DNA of 53,571 nt from Candidatus Kapaibacterium sp. (lineage in GTDB: Bacteria > Bacteroidota > Ignavibacteria > Kapaibacteriales > Kapaibacteriaceae): NCBI GenBank assembly GCA_030833725.1, contig JAURGP010000008.1, positions 1 through 53,571 on the forward strand. Direction: 5' to 3'. Shown in pieces: positions 9,153 through 17,293 of the stretch. The first letter of the stretch is position 1; each line of letters begins with the position of its first letter. Under the pieces are notes generated by a model. That model did no database searches. It was given only the letters and a program-made list of their open reading frames with translations, and was not told the origin of the DNA. The position numbers and the translations under genes were made by a program.

Positions 9153-10462
9153 GGCGCAAAACTACGGAGAGCTTCGTCGGCAACATGGAAACTGCCACAA
9201 ATCAGCGTTGGCCCCTGTTGCTCCGCTGCCAGTACTGCCTGGGCCACTGAGGTATGCGAAAGAACTGATGACATACCAGCTTCTATAGCAAAGAGTTCGA
9301 GTGCGTTGGTATCCAAGGCCCGCTGTAGGGCAGGAGCGCATAGGTGCAGGGTGTCCACCGCCGGTGCCAGTGCACGGAGCATTCCGGCAACGTCCTTGTC
9401 GCGCATGGCTCCAAACACCACCTGCCACGTGTGATCGGCATATCCTGCTGCGCGCACCGTAGTAATGAGGGACTCGATGCCACCGGGATTATGCGACACA
9501 TCAACCACCACCACGGGATCGCGCCGAAGGAGGTGAATTCGTCCAGTGGTTCCGGTGGTAGCCCGTATGGTGCGGAGTCCGTTGCTGATGTGGTCTTCTG
9601 TGACAAAGAAGATGCTACGCAACGCTGGTAGCGTTGCCATCACCGTCGCGATGTTGGCGGCCTGATGTGCGCCGGCTAGTTCAACGTCGAAGTACTGAAG
9701 GGCATCGTCCATCAGGACGCTCGCCACCATGGTCAGGTCGGGCGTGATGCGGTCCACCTCCACCCGTACGACGTCCGGTGCATAGGTAAGCGTGGTGCCC
9801 GCTCGTTCAGCCGCCGTCGTGAAGACCCTCCGAACAGCTGTTGCCTCGGCCACATCGCCCACAGCAAGGAGCGGCCCCAACACCGCCGGAGCCCCCTGCT
9901 TGATGATACCGGCCTTTTCGCCGGCGATCTGAGGCAGGGTGGTACCGAGGTACTCCATGTGGTCGTAGTCGATTCCGGTAATCACCGAAACGAGGGGCGT
10001 AACAACGTTGGTAGCATCGAGTCGGCCACCTAAGCCTGTTTCAATGACGGCTACATCTACGCGGTGTTCGGCAAAGTAGGCCAGAGCCATCGCTGTGGTG
10101 ACTTCAAAGAACGTACCACCAATGTTCTGGGCCAGATCCATGAGCGGGCGAGCGAGCCGCAGGATATCGTCGTCCGAGATCATTGTGCCGTTGATCCGAA
10201 TGCGCTCATTGAACTGTACGATGTGCGGTGACGTGTACAGACCTACCCGGTAGCCTGCATGCTGCAGGATACTGGCCAGCATGGCCGACGTGCTACCCTT
10301 GCCGTTGGTCCCGGCAACGTGGATCACAGGCAGGCGGGCCTCCGGATGGTCGATCGAGGCGCATAGCTGCTCGATGCGCTCCAGGCCGGGCTTGATACCG
10401 GCGTGGAACGTCATGGCAAAGAGCTCGCTCAGAAGGGGAGTGAGGTTCGAGTTGCTGTCCAT
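9149..10462 (-). CDS. folC: Folylpolyglutamate synthase / dihydrofolate synthase
   Basis: Adds glutamate to dihydropteroate or folates (Mur ligase superfamily). The 437-residue protein carries the ATP-binding loop HVAGTNGKGSTSAML, the folate-binding LYTSPHIVQFNERIRING, FEVTTAMAL..YF and ETGLGGRLDATN. The C-terminal ligase domain includes DVSHNPGG. It lies directly upstream of purH with a 4-base overlap. About 85 bases separate it from the end of rpsA, where a strong hairpin terminator is found, so folC-purH is probably a separate unit. No TAnnTTTG box was noticed immediately upstream. Confidence 0.96.
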   Translation of the reverse strand: MDSNSNLTPLLSELFAMTFHAGIKPGLERIEQLCASIDHPEARLPVIHVAGTNGKGSTSAMLASILQHAGYRVGLYTSPHIVQFNERIRINGTMISDDDILRLARPLMDLAQNIGGTFFEVTTAMALAYFAEHRVDVAVIETGLGGRLDATNVVTPLVSVITGIDYDHMEYLGTTLPQIAGEKAGIIKQGAPAVLGPLLAVGDVAEATAVRRVFTTAAERAGTTLTYAPDVVRVEVDRITPDLTMVASVLMDDALQYFDVELAGAHQAANIATVMATLPALRSIFFVTEDHISNGLRTIRATTGTTGRIHLLRRDPVVVVDVSHNPGGIESLITTVRAAGYADHTWQVVFGAMRDKDVAGMLRALAPAVDTLHLCAPALQRALDTNALELFAIEAGMSSVLSHTSVAQAVLAAEQQGPTLICGSFHVADEALRSFAP

Positions 10463-10496
10463 AGCGGTCGTGGTAGGTCGGTGGGATCAGAAACAG

Positions 10497-10530
10497 ACAC
10501 GCCTCTCATCTGTCAAGATGAGAGGCGTGT
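10497..10530 (-). terminator. Intrinsic terminator of rpsA
   Basis: A perfect 14-bp inverted repeat (10497-10510 with 10517-10530) surrounds a 6-base loop 18 bases past the rpsA stop. On the minus strand it is followed by CTGTTTCTG, a short and interrupted T-tract. Confidence 0.75.
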
Positions 10531-10548
10531 ACGATGGATCATGTGTGA

Positions 10549-12396
10549 TTACTCGCCGTCGACCGACTCGCTTGATTCGAGGTCTTCGATGGACGTTTCA
10601 GCCGAAGCTCCACCCTCGCCGTCATACTTGTCGGCGTTTGGTACGGGGTGGTTGGCATTGTACTTCGCGATGTCTTCCTCGGGCTTGCCACGCAGGAATT
10701 CCACCACCGAAAGAACAATCTTCTTCTGATCCTTGTCGAACTCTACCACCTTCAAGGGCAGGACGTCGTCCTGGTTGAAGAAGTCAGCGATGTTCCGGAC
10801 AGGTGCGAAGGACAGTTGCGACACTGGCACAAAGCCGTCGACGCCTTGTGGCAGTTCAACGATCACACCTTTGTCGATGATGCGAACGATCTTGCCTTCG
10901 GTTTCCGTGCCAACACCGAATTCATTCTCGAAGATGTCCCATGGATTCTCGCTGATCTGCTTGTGTCCGAGGGAGATGCGGCGGTGTTCGTCGTCGATAG
11001 CCAGAACTACCACGTCGAGTTCGTCGCCCTTCTTCACAAACTCACCTGGGTGACGAATCTTCTTCGTCCAGCTCAGGTCAGAGATGTGCACCAGGCCATC
11101 AACGCCCGGCTCCAGCTCAACGAATACGCCGAAGTTCGTCAGGTTGCGCACCGTGCCCTTGTGGACGGAGTCAACGGGATACTTGGCTGTCAGGTCGTTC
11201 CATGGATCTGGCTCGAGCTGCTTCATACCAAGGGCAAGCTTGCGCTCGGACTTGTCGATGTTTAGCACCACGGCACTGACCATCTGGCCAAGAGCCACGG
11301 CCTGCGATGGATGCTTGATGTGCTGGGTCCAGCTCATCTCGCTGATGTGGATCAGACCCTCGACACCCTTCTCGATTTCGATAAAGGCACCGTAGTCGGT
11401 GAGGGAGACCACCTTGCCGGTGACCTTCGTACCTGGCTCGTACTTCTCCCCGATCTCGTCCCACGGATGTGGGGTGAGTTGCTTCATACCCAGGGAGATA
11501 CGCTTGCGGTTTGGATCGTAATCGAGTACCACAACCTTGACTTGCTCGTCCAATTGGACAATCTCGCTCGGGTGGGATACGCGTCCCCACGACAGGTCGG
11601 TGATGTGCACCAGGCCGTCTACACCGCCCAGGTCGACGAACACACCGAAGTCGCTGATGGCCTTCACGACGCCTTCCAGAACGAGGCCCTTCTCCAGCGT
11701 GGACAGGATCTTGCCGCGCTGTTCGGAGAGTTGCTCTTCTAGGAGGACCTTGTGGCTTACAACAACGTTCTCGCTTGGGTGGTTGACCTTCACAACGCGC
11801 ACGTCCAGCGTACGACCAACCCAGGCGTCGAAGTCACGCACGGGGCGCACGTCGATCTGCGAACCTGGAAGGAAGGCTTCGATGCCAAGCAGGTCGACCA
11901 CCATGCCACCCTTGATGCGGCGAAGGATTCCCACTTGCGTCACCGTCTGATCTTCATGCAGCTTGAGAATGTCTTCCCACGTCTTCATGAAGTCGGCGCG
12001 GCGGCGCGAGAGGATCAATCGACCTTCGGCATCTTCGATCTTCTCAACGAAAACGTCTACAGCATCACCGGGTGTGAGTGTCTCGGCACCAACGAATTCG
12101 GCGCGTGGGACGATGCCCAGCGACTTGAATCCGATGTCTACCAGGATTTCATCTCGTGTAACGGACACGACCTTGCCGTGTACCATTTCATCTTCTTTGA
12201 CTTTCGACAGGCTGTCGTCGAACATCGTACGAAATGCATCGTCGGTGAGCGACACAGCATCCAATTCACCTTCCAGAATGGCCGCCAGCGCCGTCTTGCG
12301 TGATGGTGCTGCGCGTTCTGGTGTCTTTTCCGCAGCTACAGCAACGGTCTCCATGCTGACGTCTTCAGTGGACGCAGCGGCTTCTTGTTCTGACAT
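10549..12396 (-). CDS. rpsA: 30S ribosomal protein S1
   Basis: S1 unfolds and delivers mRNA to the 30S subunit. The 615-residue protein contains six S1 repeats, the number typical of Gram-negative S1. The repeats can be read in turn from VHGKVVSVTRDEILVDIGF through LEGVVKAISDFGVFVDLGG, VTGKVVSLTDYGAFIEIEK and HKGTVRNLTNFGVFVELEP to TEGKIVRIIDKGVIVELPQ. It has an acidic, low-complexity N-terminal arm and an acidic tail. The start at 12396 is chosen over an in-frame upstream ATG because GGAG lies just before it and the protein then begins MSEQEAAAS. A TATCTTTG box about 100 bases upstream is the likely promoter. Confidence 0.97.
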   Translation of the reverse strand: MSEQEAAASTEDVSMETVAVAAEKTPERAAPSRKTALAAILEGELDAVSLTDDAFRTMFDDSLSKVKEDEMVHGKVVSVTRDEILVDIGFKSLGIVPRAEFVGAETLTPGDAVDVFVEKIEDAEGRLILSRRRADFMKTWEDILKLHEDQTVTQVGILRRIKGGMVVDLLGIEAFLPGSQIDVRPVRDFDAWVGRTLDVRVVKVNHPSENVVVSHKVLLEEQLSEQRGKILSTLEKGLVLEGVVKAISDFGVFVDLGGVDGLVHITDLSWGRVSHPSEIVQLDEQVKVVVLDYDPNRKRISLGMKQLTPHPWDEIGEKYEPGTKVTGKVVSLTDYGAFIEIEKGVEGLIHISEMSWTQHIKHPSQAVALGQMVSAVVLNIDKSERKLALGMKQLEPDPWNDLTAKYPVDSVHKGTVRNLTNFGVFVELEPGVDGLVHISDLSWTKKIRHPGEFVKKGDELDVVVLAIDDEHRRISLGHKQISENPWDIFENEFGVGTETEGKIVRIIDKGVIVELPQGVDGFVPVSQLSFAPVRNIADFFNQDDVLPLKVVEFDKDQKKIVLSVVEFLRGKPEEDIAKYNANHPVPNADKYDGEGGASAETSIEDLESSESVDGE

Positions 12397-12498
12397 AAGA
12401 ACTCCTCGACTACTGTACGCCGCGCCCCTCCGGTGTACCGTAGTCCACATGATTCGTGAAACATGGTTGGGGCTGAGATGGCTTTGCCAACAGAGCCC

Positions 12499-12506
12499 CA
12501 AAGATA
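12499..12506 (-). promoter_or_regulatory. Candidate -7 promoter box for rpsA
   Basis: TATCTTTG on the minus strand matches the Bacteroidota -7 consensus TAnnTTTG exactly. It would give an rpsA leader of about 95 bases. No clear TTG -33 element was found at the usual spacing. Confidence 0.55.
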
Positions 12507-12566
12507 CGAGGTTTCACACGAATGTTCCTACAGTCTAGGTCTGATCGGTGTAGGTGAGGTGCTACA

Positions 12567-12815
12567 CTACTCTGCAGCGACGTCGTAGGCCCCTAGGCGC
12601 TCATCGATCACCACTGGGATCGTACCGTAGGTGGTGTCGATCGACAGCGGAAGTGCTGGCTCGATTCCCTCGATGAGGGCGCTTTCGCGCTGCAACTCGG
12701 CCAGCCAGGTATAGAGGTTTGGACTGACTACAACGCAGGAAGGACGCTTCCCATGCTCTTGCACGAAGCGCTCGACGGTTGCGAAGATCTCATCAAAGGC
12801 GTCAAACCAGTCCAT
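12567..12815 (-). CDS. Small hypothetical protein (82 aa)
   Basis: Not recognised. The 82-residue soluble, acidic protein starts MDWFDAFDEIF and contains the more conserved-looking core RPSCVVVSPNLYTWL and GTIPVVIDERLG. There is no signal peptide or membrane segment. It lies alone between rpsA and the tRNA, with 170 bases to the rpsA start. Coding is supported by a plausible folded-protein composition and a full-length frame from ATG to stop. It could be a single-domain partner of translation genes, but nothing shows this. Confidence 0.5.
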   Translation of the reverse strand: MDWFDAFDEIFATVERFVQEHGKRPSCVVVSPNLYTWLAELQRESALIEGIEPALPLSIDTTYGTIPVVIDERLGAYDVAAE

Positions 12816-12895
12816 ACGGGGATACGAAGCAATTCCCTTGCCAATTCATTCTAACTTTGTGACGTGGTGTGGCGCAGCCAGGAGCTACACCCCAC

Positions 12896-12969
12896 GCGCC
12901 CATAGCTCAGCTGGATAGAGCAGCAGCCTTCTAAGCTGTAGGTCGCAGGTTCGAATCCTGCTGGGCGCG
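12896..12969 (+). tRNA. tRNA-Arg (anticodon TCT)
   Basis: All four arms fold. The acceptor GCGCCCA pairs with TGGGCGC, the D-arm is GCTC..GAGC, the anticodon stem GCAGC/GCTGT surrounds the loop CTTCTAA, and the T-arm is GCAGG-TTCGAAT-CCTGC. The anticodon TCT reads AGA/AGG. The 3' CCA is not encoded. There is no repeat or integrase nearby to suggest use as an attachment site. Confidence 0.95.
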
Positions 12970-13029
12970 CACAGAGTTGGGTACAACGCACATCGTGTAT
13001 CACTTGTGTATCACGAACTGGGGACCACC

Positions 13030-14310
13030 ATGGGATACCTCTCAGGCTTTGGAAATGATGTAGCCACAGAGGCCGTGAAGGGGGCTCTGCCACAGGGGCA
13101 GAACTCTCCGCAGCAGCCGCCCTTTGGCCTCTACGCTGAACAAATCAACGGTTCGGCCTTCACCATGCCACGACACACCAACAAGCGGTCGTGGATGTAT
13201 CGGATTCGACCGTCGGTGGTGCATCGTCCGTATGAGCGCATCAGCAATGGCCTGATCCGGTCGACGCCGTTCGACGAAGTGGTGACGCCGCCGAATCAAC
13301 TGCGTTGGGATCCGGTGCCGATGCCCACTTCGCCGACGACCTTCGTCGACGGCATCATCACGATGGGTGGAAACGGCGATGCTTCGACGCATACGGGAAG
13401 TGCGATCCATGTGTATGCCGCCAACACGTCGATGCACGACACGTTCTTCTACAATGCTGATGGTGAGATGCTCATCGTGCCGCAGGAAGGTGCGTTGGTG
13501 TTCCTGACGGAGATGGGGAAGGTCGAAGTAGCTCCCGGTGAGATCTGCGTGATTCCGCGTGGCATCAAGTTCCGTGTGGAGGTGTCTGGCAGTGTGCGTG
13601 GCTACATCTGTGAGAACTACGGAGCCCCCTTCCGCCTGCCAGATCTGGGCCCCATCGGTGCCAACGGTCTGGCCTACCCACGCGACTTTCTGATCCCGGA
13701 GGCCTGGTTTGAAGATCGTACGGGCGAGTTCGCGGTGATTGCGAAGTTCCAGGGCAACCTCTGGCGTGGAGTGTATGATCATTCTCCGTTGAACGTGGTG
13801 GCATGGCACGGGAACTATGCTCCGTATAAGTACGACCTTGCCAACTTCCAGTGTATCAACACCGTCACATTCGACCATCCCGATCCATCGATCTATACGG
13901 TGCTGACCTCCCCAACGAATACGCCCGGGCAGGCGAACATCGACTTCGTGATTTTCCCACCGCGGTGGATGGTGGCCGAGCACACCTTCCGTCCACCATG
14001 GTTCCACCGGAACTTCATGAACGAATTCATGGGTCTGATCAAGGGTGTCTACGATGCCAAGGAGGGTGGAGGATTCGTACCTGGTGGTGCTTCTCTGCAC
14101 AACTGCATGAGCGGGCATGGTCCGGATGCCGACACGTACAAGAAGATGACGGAAGTGGAGCTCGCCCCGGTGAAGCTCGACGACACGTTGGCCTTCATGT
14201 TCGAAACGCGATTTGTAGTGCGCACGACGAAGTTTGCGCTGGAGACATCGCAGCTTCAAAGCGACTACTGGGAATGCTGGCAAGGACTGAAGCCAGAGTT
14301 TCGTGGATAG
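13030..14310 (+). CDS. hmgA: Homogentisate 1,2-dioxygenase
   Basis: Opens the ring of homogentisate to maleylacetoacetate in tyrosine and phenylalanine breakdown. The 426-residue cytoplasmic non-haem iron enzyme starts [10 protein letters not shown], the usual N-terminus of the family (an in-frame ATG at 13006 would add 8 residues). The iron site is visible: His326 and Glu332 in [11 protein letters not shown], and His363 in [15 protein letters not shown], with the active-site His357 in the same segment. The N-terminal segment [17 protein letters not shown] is typical. No maleylacetoacetate isomerase, fumarylacetoacetase or 4-hydroxyphenylpyruvate dioxygenase lies in the window, so the pathway is scattered or incomplete here. 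It follows the tRNA by 60 bases. Confidence 0.97.
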   Translation: MGYLSGFGNDVATEAVKGALPQGQNSPQQPPFGLYAEQINGSAFTMPRHTNKRSWMYRIRPSVVHRPYERISNGLIRSTPFDEVVTPPNQLRWDPVPMPTSPTTFVDGIITMGGNGDASTHTGSAIHVYAANTSMHDTFFYNADGEMLIVPQEGALVFLTEMGKVEVAPGEICVIPRGIKFRVEVSGSVRGYICENYGAPFRLPDLGPIGANGLAYPRDFLIPEAWFEDRTGEFAVIAKFQGNLWRGVYDHSPLNVVAWHGNYAPYKYDLANFQCINTVTFDHPDPSIYTVLTSPTNTPGQANIDFVIFPPRWMVAEHTFRPPWFHRNFMNEFMGLIKGVYDAKEGGGFVPGGASLHNCMSGHGPDADTYKKMTEVELAPVKLDDTLAFMFETRFVVRTTKFALETSQLQSDYWECWQGLKPEFRG

Positions 14311-14362
14311 CTCATCGGACAGTGGTGCTGCTGGTTTAAAGAATATTCGTAGATTGCTCGCC

Positions 14363-14458
14363 AGCCAAGTCCCGTGCGGTTACGCCGAACCCAACTCCGC
14401 CAGGTCCGGAAGGAAGCAACGGTCAGTTCGTTTGTAAGGCGCCACGGTCAACTTGGCT
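14363..14458 (+). ncRNA. ffs: Signal recognition particle RNA (small bacterial type)
   Basis: The RNA scaffold of the signal recognition particle that binds Ffh. The conserved apical element AGGTCCGGAAGGAAGCA is present. The ends AGCCAAGT and ACTTGGCT pair exactly, as do the next CGTG/CACG. The length of about 96 bases fits the short 4.5S-like class without an Alu domain. A weak TAGATTGC box at 14350-14357 is correctly spaced for initiation at about 14363. Its protein partner Ffh is encoded near 48 kb. Confidence 0.93.
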
Positions 14459-14470
14459 TTTTTATTTTCG
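14451..14470 (+). terminator. Terminator of SRP RNA
   Basis: The 3' strand of the closing SRP RNA helix (ACTTGGCT) runs straight into TTTTTTATTTT, so the RNA's own terminal stem serves as an intrinsic terminator. Confidence 0.75.
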
Positions 14471-14503
14471 ACAAGGGGTCCAGCACCCGCTGGATGCTTC
14501 TGT

Positions 14504-16099
14504 ATGGTTCGTCGAATCCTCGTTAATGTTACCCCTACGTACCTGCGCATCGCCATCACGGAAGATGGTCGGCTAGCCGAGCTCTTCACCGAGGAGCCAG
14601 ATCGCGAACATCACGTTGGCAATATCTATTTCGGCAGGGTCAACAAGATTCTGCAAGGCATGAATGCTGCCTTTGTGGATATTGGCCTCGAGCAGGATGC
14701 CTTTCTGCACTTCTCCGACGTTGATTCATCGATGGAAGAGATTGCCGATGACGACGACGATGATGATGATCGCCCAACGGTTGCCTCGGCGCAATCCAGC
14801 GACGTAGCACTACGGACTGCTAAGGCAGCCCCCTCCAAGAAACTTCCCACGTTCCGCACTAAACGAAGCGGTAACGTTACGATCAACCTGCAGCAGAAGC
14901 AGAACGTGATTGTACAGGTCACGCGCGAGGCTTACCATCAGAAGGGCGTTCGGGTAACAACCAAGGTGGGCCTCACAGGCCGAAACGTTGTGCTCCTGCC
15001 GTTCGATGACGCCATTGGCGTGTCGCGGAAGGTCTCATCACACCGTGAGAGAAAGCGTCTGCGCAGTATTGCCCGTAGCGTGATACCCGAGCACATGGGC
15101 TGCATTATCCGCACTGCTGCAGCTGGCCTGGACGAAGAAGACATTCGACGTGACTTTGAAACACTGCTGGCGGACTGGCGTGACATCGAAGCCGAAGTAC
15201 GAGAGGCCAAGGGGCCCATGCTCCTGCATGAGGAGGCCAGTGTTACGCACAGTGTGATTCGCGACCTGTTCAAGGACGATGTACAGCAGGTGATTGTCGA
15301 CCATCCCAAGGTGTATCGCGAGATACGGTCCTACGTGGAGCGCACGGCACCACACCTGCGAGGCAAGGTAGAGCTGTTTGCCGACACCAAGCCGCTGTTT
15401 GAGATCTACGGCATCGAAAAAGAGGTGCATGCAACTCACCAGCGCACGGTGCGACTCAAGAGTGGTGGGTCGATTGTGCTGGATCACACTGAGGCGATGG
15501 TGGTTGTGGATGTAAACTCCGGACGTGCCTCCCATGAGCGCACGCAGGAAGACAACGCGGTGAAAACCAACTTCGAAGCTGCACGCGAAGTAGCCAAACA
15601 GCTGCGTCTGCGCGACATCGGTGGCATGATCATCGTGGACTTCATCGACATGCAGCACGAGGAGAACCGCCGGAAGCTGCTCAATGAGATGCGCAACGAG
15701 CTGGCTCGTGATCGGGCCAAGACGATTACCTATCCGATCACGCAGCTGGGCATCATGCAGATTACGCGGCAACGTATTCGGCAGAGCATGGCCGAGCGAA
15801 CGTCTGAGAACTGTCCGCTCTGTTTCGGCACCGGCAAGGTGCAGTCGCCGCAGACAACGCTCACATCCATCGATCGCTGGCTGCGAACCTATCGGGCACG
15901 CACCTGGAGTTTGCGCGTCACGGTCACGGCGCATCCGTACGTTGTGCACTACATGCAGCGTCATCGTGGTGCTGCATTCTGGAAGTGGTTGCGTCAGTAC
16001 TTCATGTGGGTCACCTACAAAGAAGACGATAACATGGAAGCCGGCGAGTTTCAGTGTCACACGCCGGGTGGCAAGGACATTACCTCTCAGTATCAGTAA
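14504..16099 (+). CDS. rng: Ribonuclease E/G family endoribonuclease
   Basis: Endoribonuclease for rRNA maturation and mRNA turnover. At about 531 residues it has RNase G rather than full RNase E length. An N-terminal S1 domain (HVGNIYFGRVNKILQGMNAA) is followed by the RNase H-like catalytic region and DVNSGR. The DFIDM segment supplies catalytic acidic residues, and the zinc-link CPLCFGTG follows near residue 440. The start at 14504 gives the usual MVRRILVNVTP opening; the upstream in-frame ATG at 14453 lies inside the SRP RNA terminator. The S1 domain is interrupted near residue 85 by eight consecutive Asp and a Ser/Ala/Lys-rich stretch, longer than the same loop in E. coli RNase G. First of a probable run rng-dxr-rseP-surE. 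Confidence 0.95.
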   Translation: MVRRILVNVTPTYLRIAITEDGRLAELFTEEPDREHHVGNIYFGRVNKILQGMNAAFVDIGLEQDAFLHFSDVDSSMEEIADDDDDDDDRPTVASAQSSDVALRTAKAAPSKKLPTFRTKRSGNVTINLQQKQNVIVQVTREAYHQKGVRVTTKVGLTGRNVVLLPFDDAIGVSRKVSSHRERKRLRSIARSVIPEHMGCIIRTAAAGLDEEDIRRDFETLLADWRDIEAEVREAKGPMLLHEEASVTHSVIRDLFKDDVQQVIVDHPKVYREIRSYVERTAPHLRGKVELFADTKPLFEIYGIEKEVHATHQRTVRLKSGGSIVLDHTEAMVVVDVNSGRASHERTQEDNAVKTNFEAAREVAKQLRLRDIGGMIIVDFIDMQHEENRRKLLNEMRNELARDRAKTITYPITQLGIMQITRQRIRQSMAERTSENCPLCFGTGKVQSPQTTLTSIDRWLRTYRARTWSLRVTVTAHPYVVHYMQRHRGAAFWKWLRQYFMWVTYKEDDNMEAGEFQCHTPGGKDITSQYQ

Positions 16100-16114
16100 G
16101 GCACTGCCATCAAC

Positions 16115-17275
16115 GTGACCTCCACCCGTACCATTACGATCCTCGGTTCGACGGGCTCCATCGGAACACAAACGCTCCAGGTCCTTGCCGGACTCGGGGA
16201 ACAGTTTCGGGTTCGATGGCTTACGTGTAACACGCGCTGGGAGGACCTCGCTCAACAGGTGCAGGACGTACAGCCATTTGGCGTGGCCATCCGCGACGAG
16301 GTAGCCTGCGCCGCGTTTCGCGAGCACAGTGGTTTCACCGGAGTGATTCTCTCCGGTGAAGAGGGACTATGCACCGCAGCAGCAGATCCGGAGAACGATG
16401 TGGTCATGAGTGCCATGGTGGGCTTCAGTGGCGTAGTTCCGACGATGGCCGCGATTCGAGCAGGCCACATCATTGGCCTGGCGAACAAGGAAACGCTCGT
16501 GAGTGCAGGCCACGTCATGGTTCCAGCAGCACGAGCCAGTGGGGCAACCTTACTGGCAGTGGATTCTGAGCACTCTGCCATCGCACAGTGCCTCGTTGGT
16601 GAGCAGGTATCCAGCATTTCGCGCCTGGTCATCACGGCCTCGGGAGGCCCCTTTCGGGCTACCCCCGCCGATGAGCTGGTGCACATGACGGCAGCGCAGG
16701 CACTGCGTCACCCCAATTGGACCATGGGCGCTAAGATCACGATCGACTCAGCCACCCTGATGAATAAGGGCTTCGAAGTGATGGAGGCCCGCTGGCTGTT
16801 TGATCTTCCAGCATCCAAAATCGACGTGGTGGTCCATCCTCAATCGATCATCCACTCGATGGTAGAGTTCGTTGATGGATCGGTCAAAGCTCAGATGGGG
16901 ATTCCCACGATGCTGGTTCCCATCCAGTACGCCCTGACCTATCCAGAGCGTCAGCCGCTCGATCAACCGCGGATGGATCTTGTTGCCCTGGGCTCTCTGA
17001 CCTTTGAGCATCCGGATCGTGAGCGGTTCCCATGCTTGCAGTTGGCCTACGATGCCTTGGAGGCAGGGGGCTCAGCAGGATGTGTGCTGAACGCAGCCAA
17101 TGAAGTTGCCGTGTACGCCTTCCTTGAAGGTCGCATCCGATTTACAGCCATTCCCGAGGTGATTCAGCGCACGCTCCACAAAATGGAACATGTGACTGAT
17201 CCGTCATTGAGCGTCATTGTTGATATCGATCAGGAGGCTCGGATCGTAGCCACTGAGCATCTGTCCCACGTTTGA
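16115..17275 (+). CDS. dxr: 1-deoxy-D-xylulose 5-phosphate reductoisomerase
   Basis: Second step of the non-mevalonate isoprenoid pathway: converts DXP to MEP with NADPH. The 386-residue protein starts at GTG 16115, giving MTSTRTITILGSTGSIGTQ with the NADPH loop. The substrate and metal region is clear: ASGGPFR, HPNWTMGAKITIDSATLM, NKGFEVMEARWLF, then HPQSIIHSMVEF and CVLNAANEVAV. It lies 15 bases after rng and 18 before rseP, the common dxr-rseP order of bacterial genomes. Confidence 0.97.
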   Translation: MTSTRTITILGSTGSIGTQTLQVLAGLGEQFRVRWLTCNTRWEDLAQQVQDVQPFGVAIRDEVACAAFREHSGFTGVILSGEEGLCTAAADPENDVVMSAMVGFSGVVPTMAAIRAGHIIGLANKETLVSAGHVMVPAARASGATLLAVDSEHSAIAQCLVGEQVSSISRLVITASGGPFRATPADELVHMTAAQALRHPNWTMGAKITIDSATLMNKGFEVMEARWLFDLPASKIDVVVHPQSIIHSMVEFVDGSVKAQMGIPTMLVPIQYALTYPERQPLDQPRMDLVALGSLTFEHPDRERFPCLQLAYDALEAGGSAGCVLNAANEVAVYAFLEGRIRFTAIPEVIQRTLHKMEHVTDPSLSVIVDIDQEARIVATEHLSHV

Positions 17276-17293
17276 CCACCGACGAATACCAGC

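Noticed and set aside
12896-12969. tRNA-Arg as an integration site for a mobile element
   Set aside because: No integrase, direct repeat or unusual composition is found next to it; the downstream genes are housekeeping.
12851-13093. Open frame on the minus strand across the tRNA, containing [13 protein letters not shown]
   Set aside because: This is the well-known spurious translation of the antisense of a tRNA gene; no real gene is needed here.
13042-14283. Long antisense frame of about 413 codons opposite homogentisate dioxygenase
   Set aside because: It is a shadow of a strongly conserved gene, with His/Arg-rich composition and no recognisable domain.
15038-16327. Long antisense frame of about 429 codons across rng and the dxr start
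   Set aside because: Both sense genes are unambiguous; the frame has no domain or ribosome-binding site.
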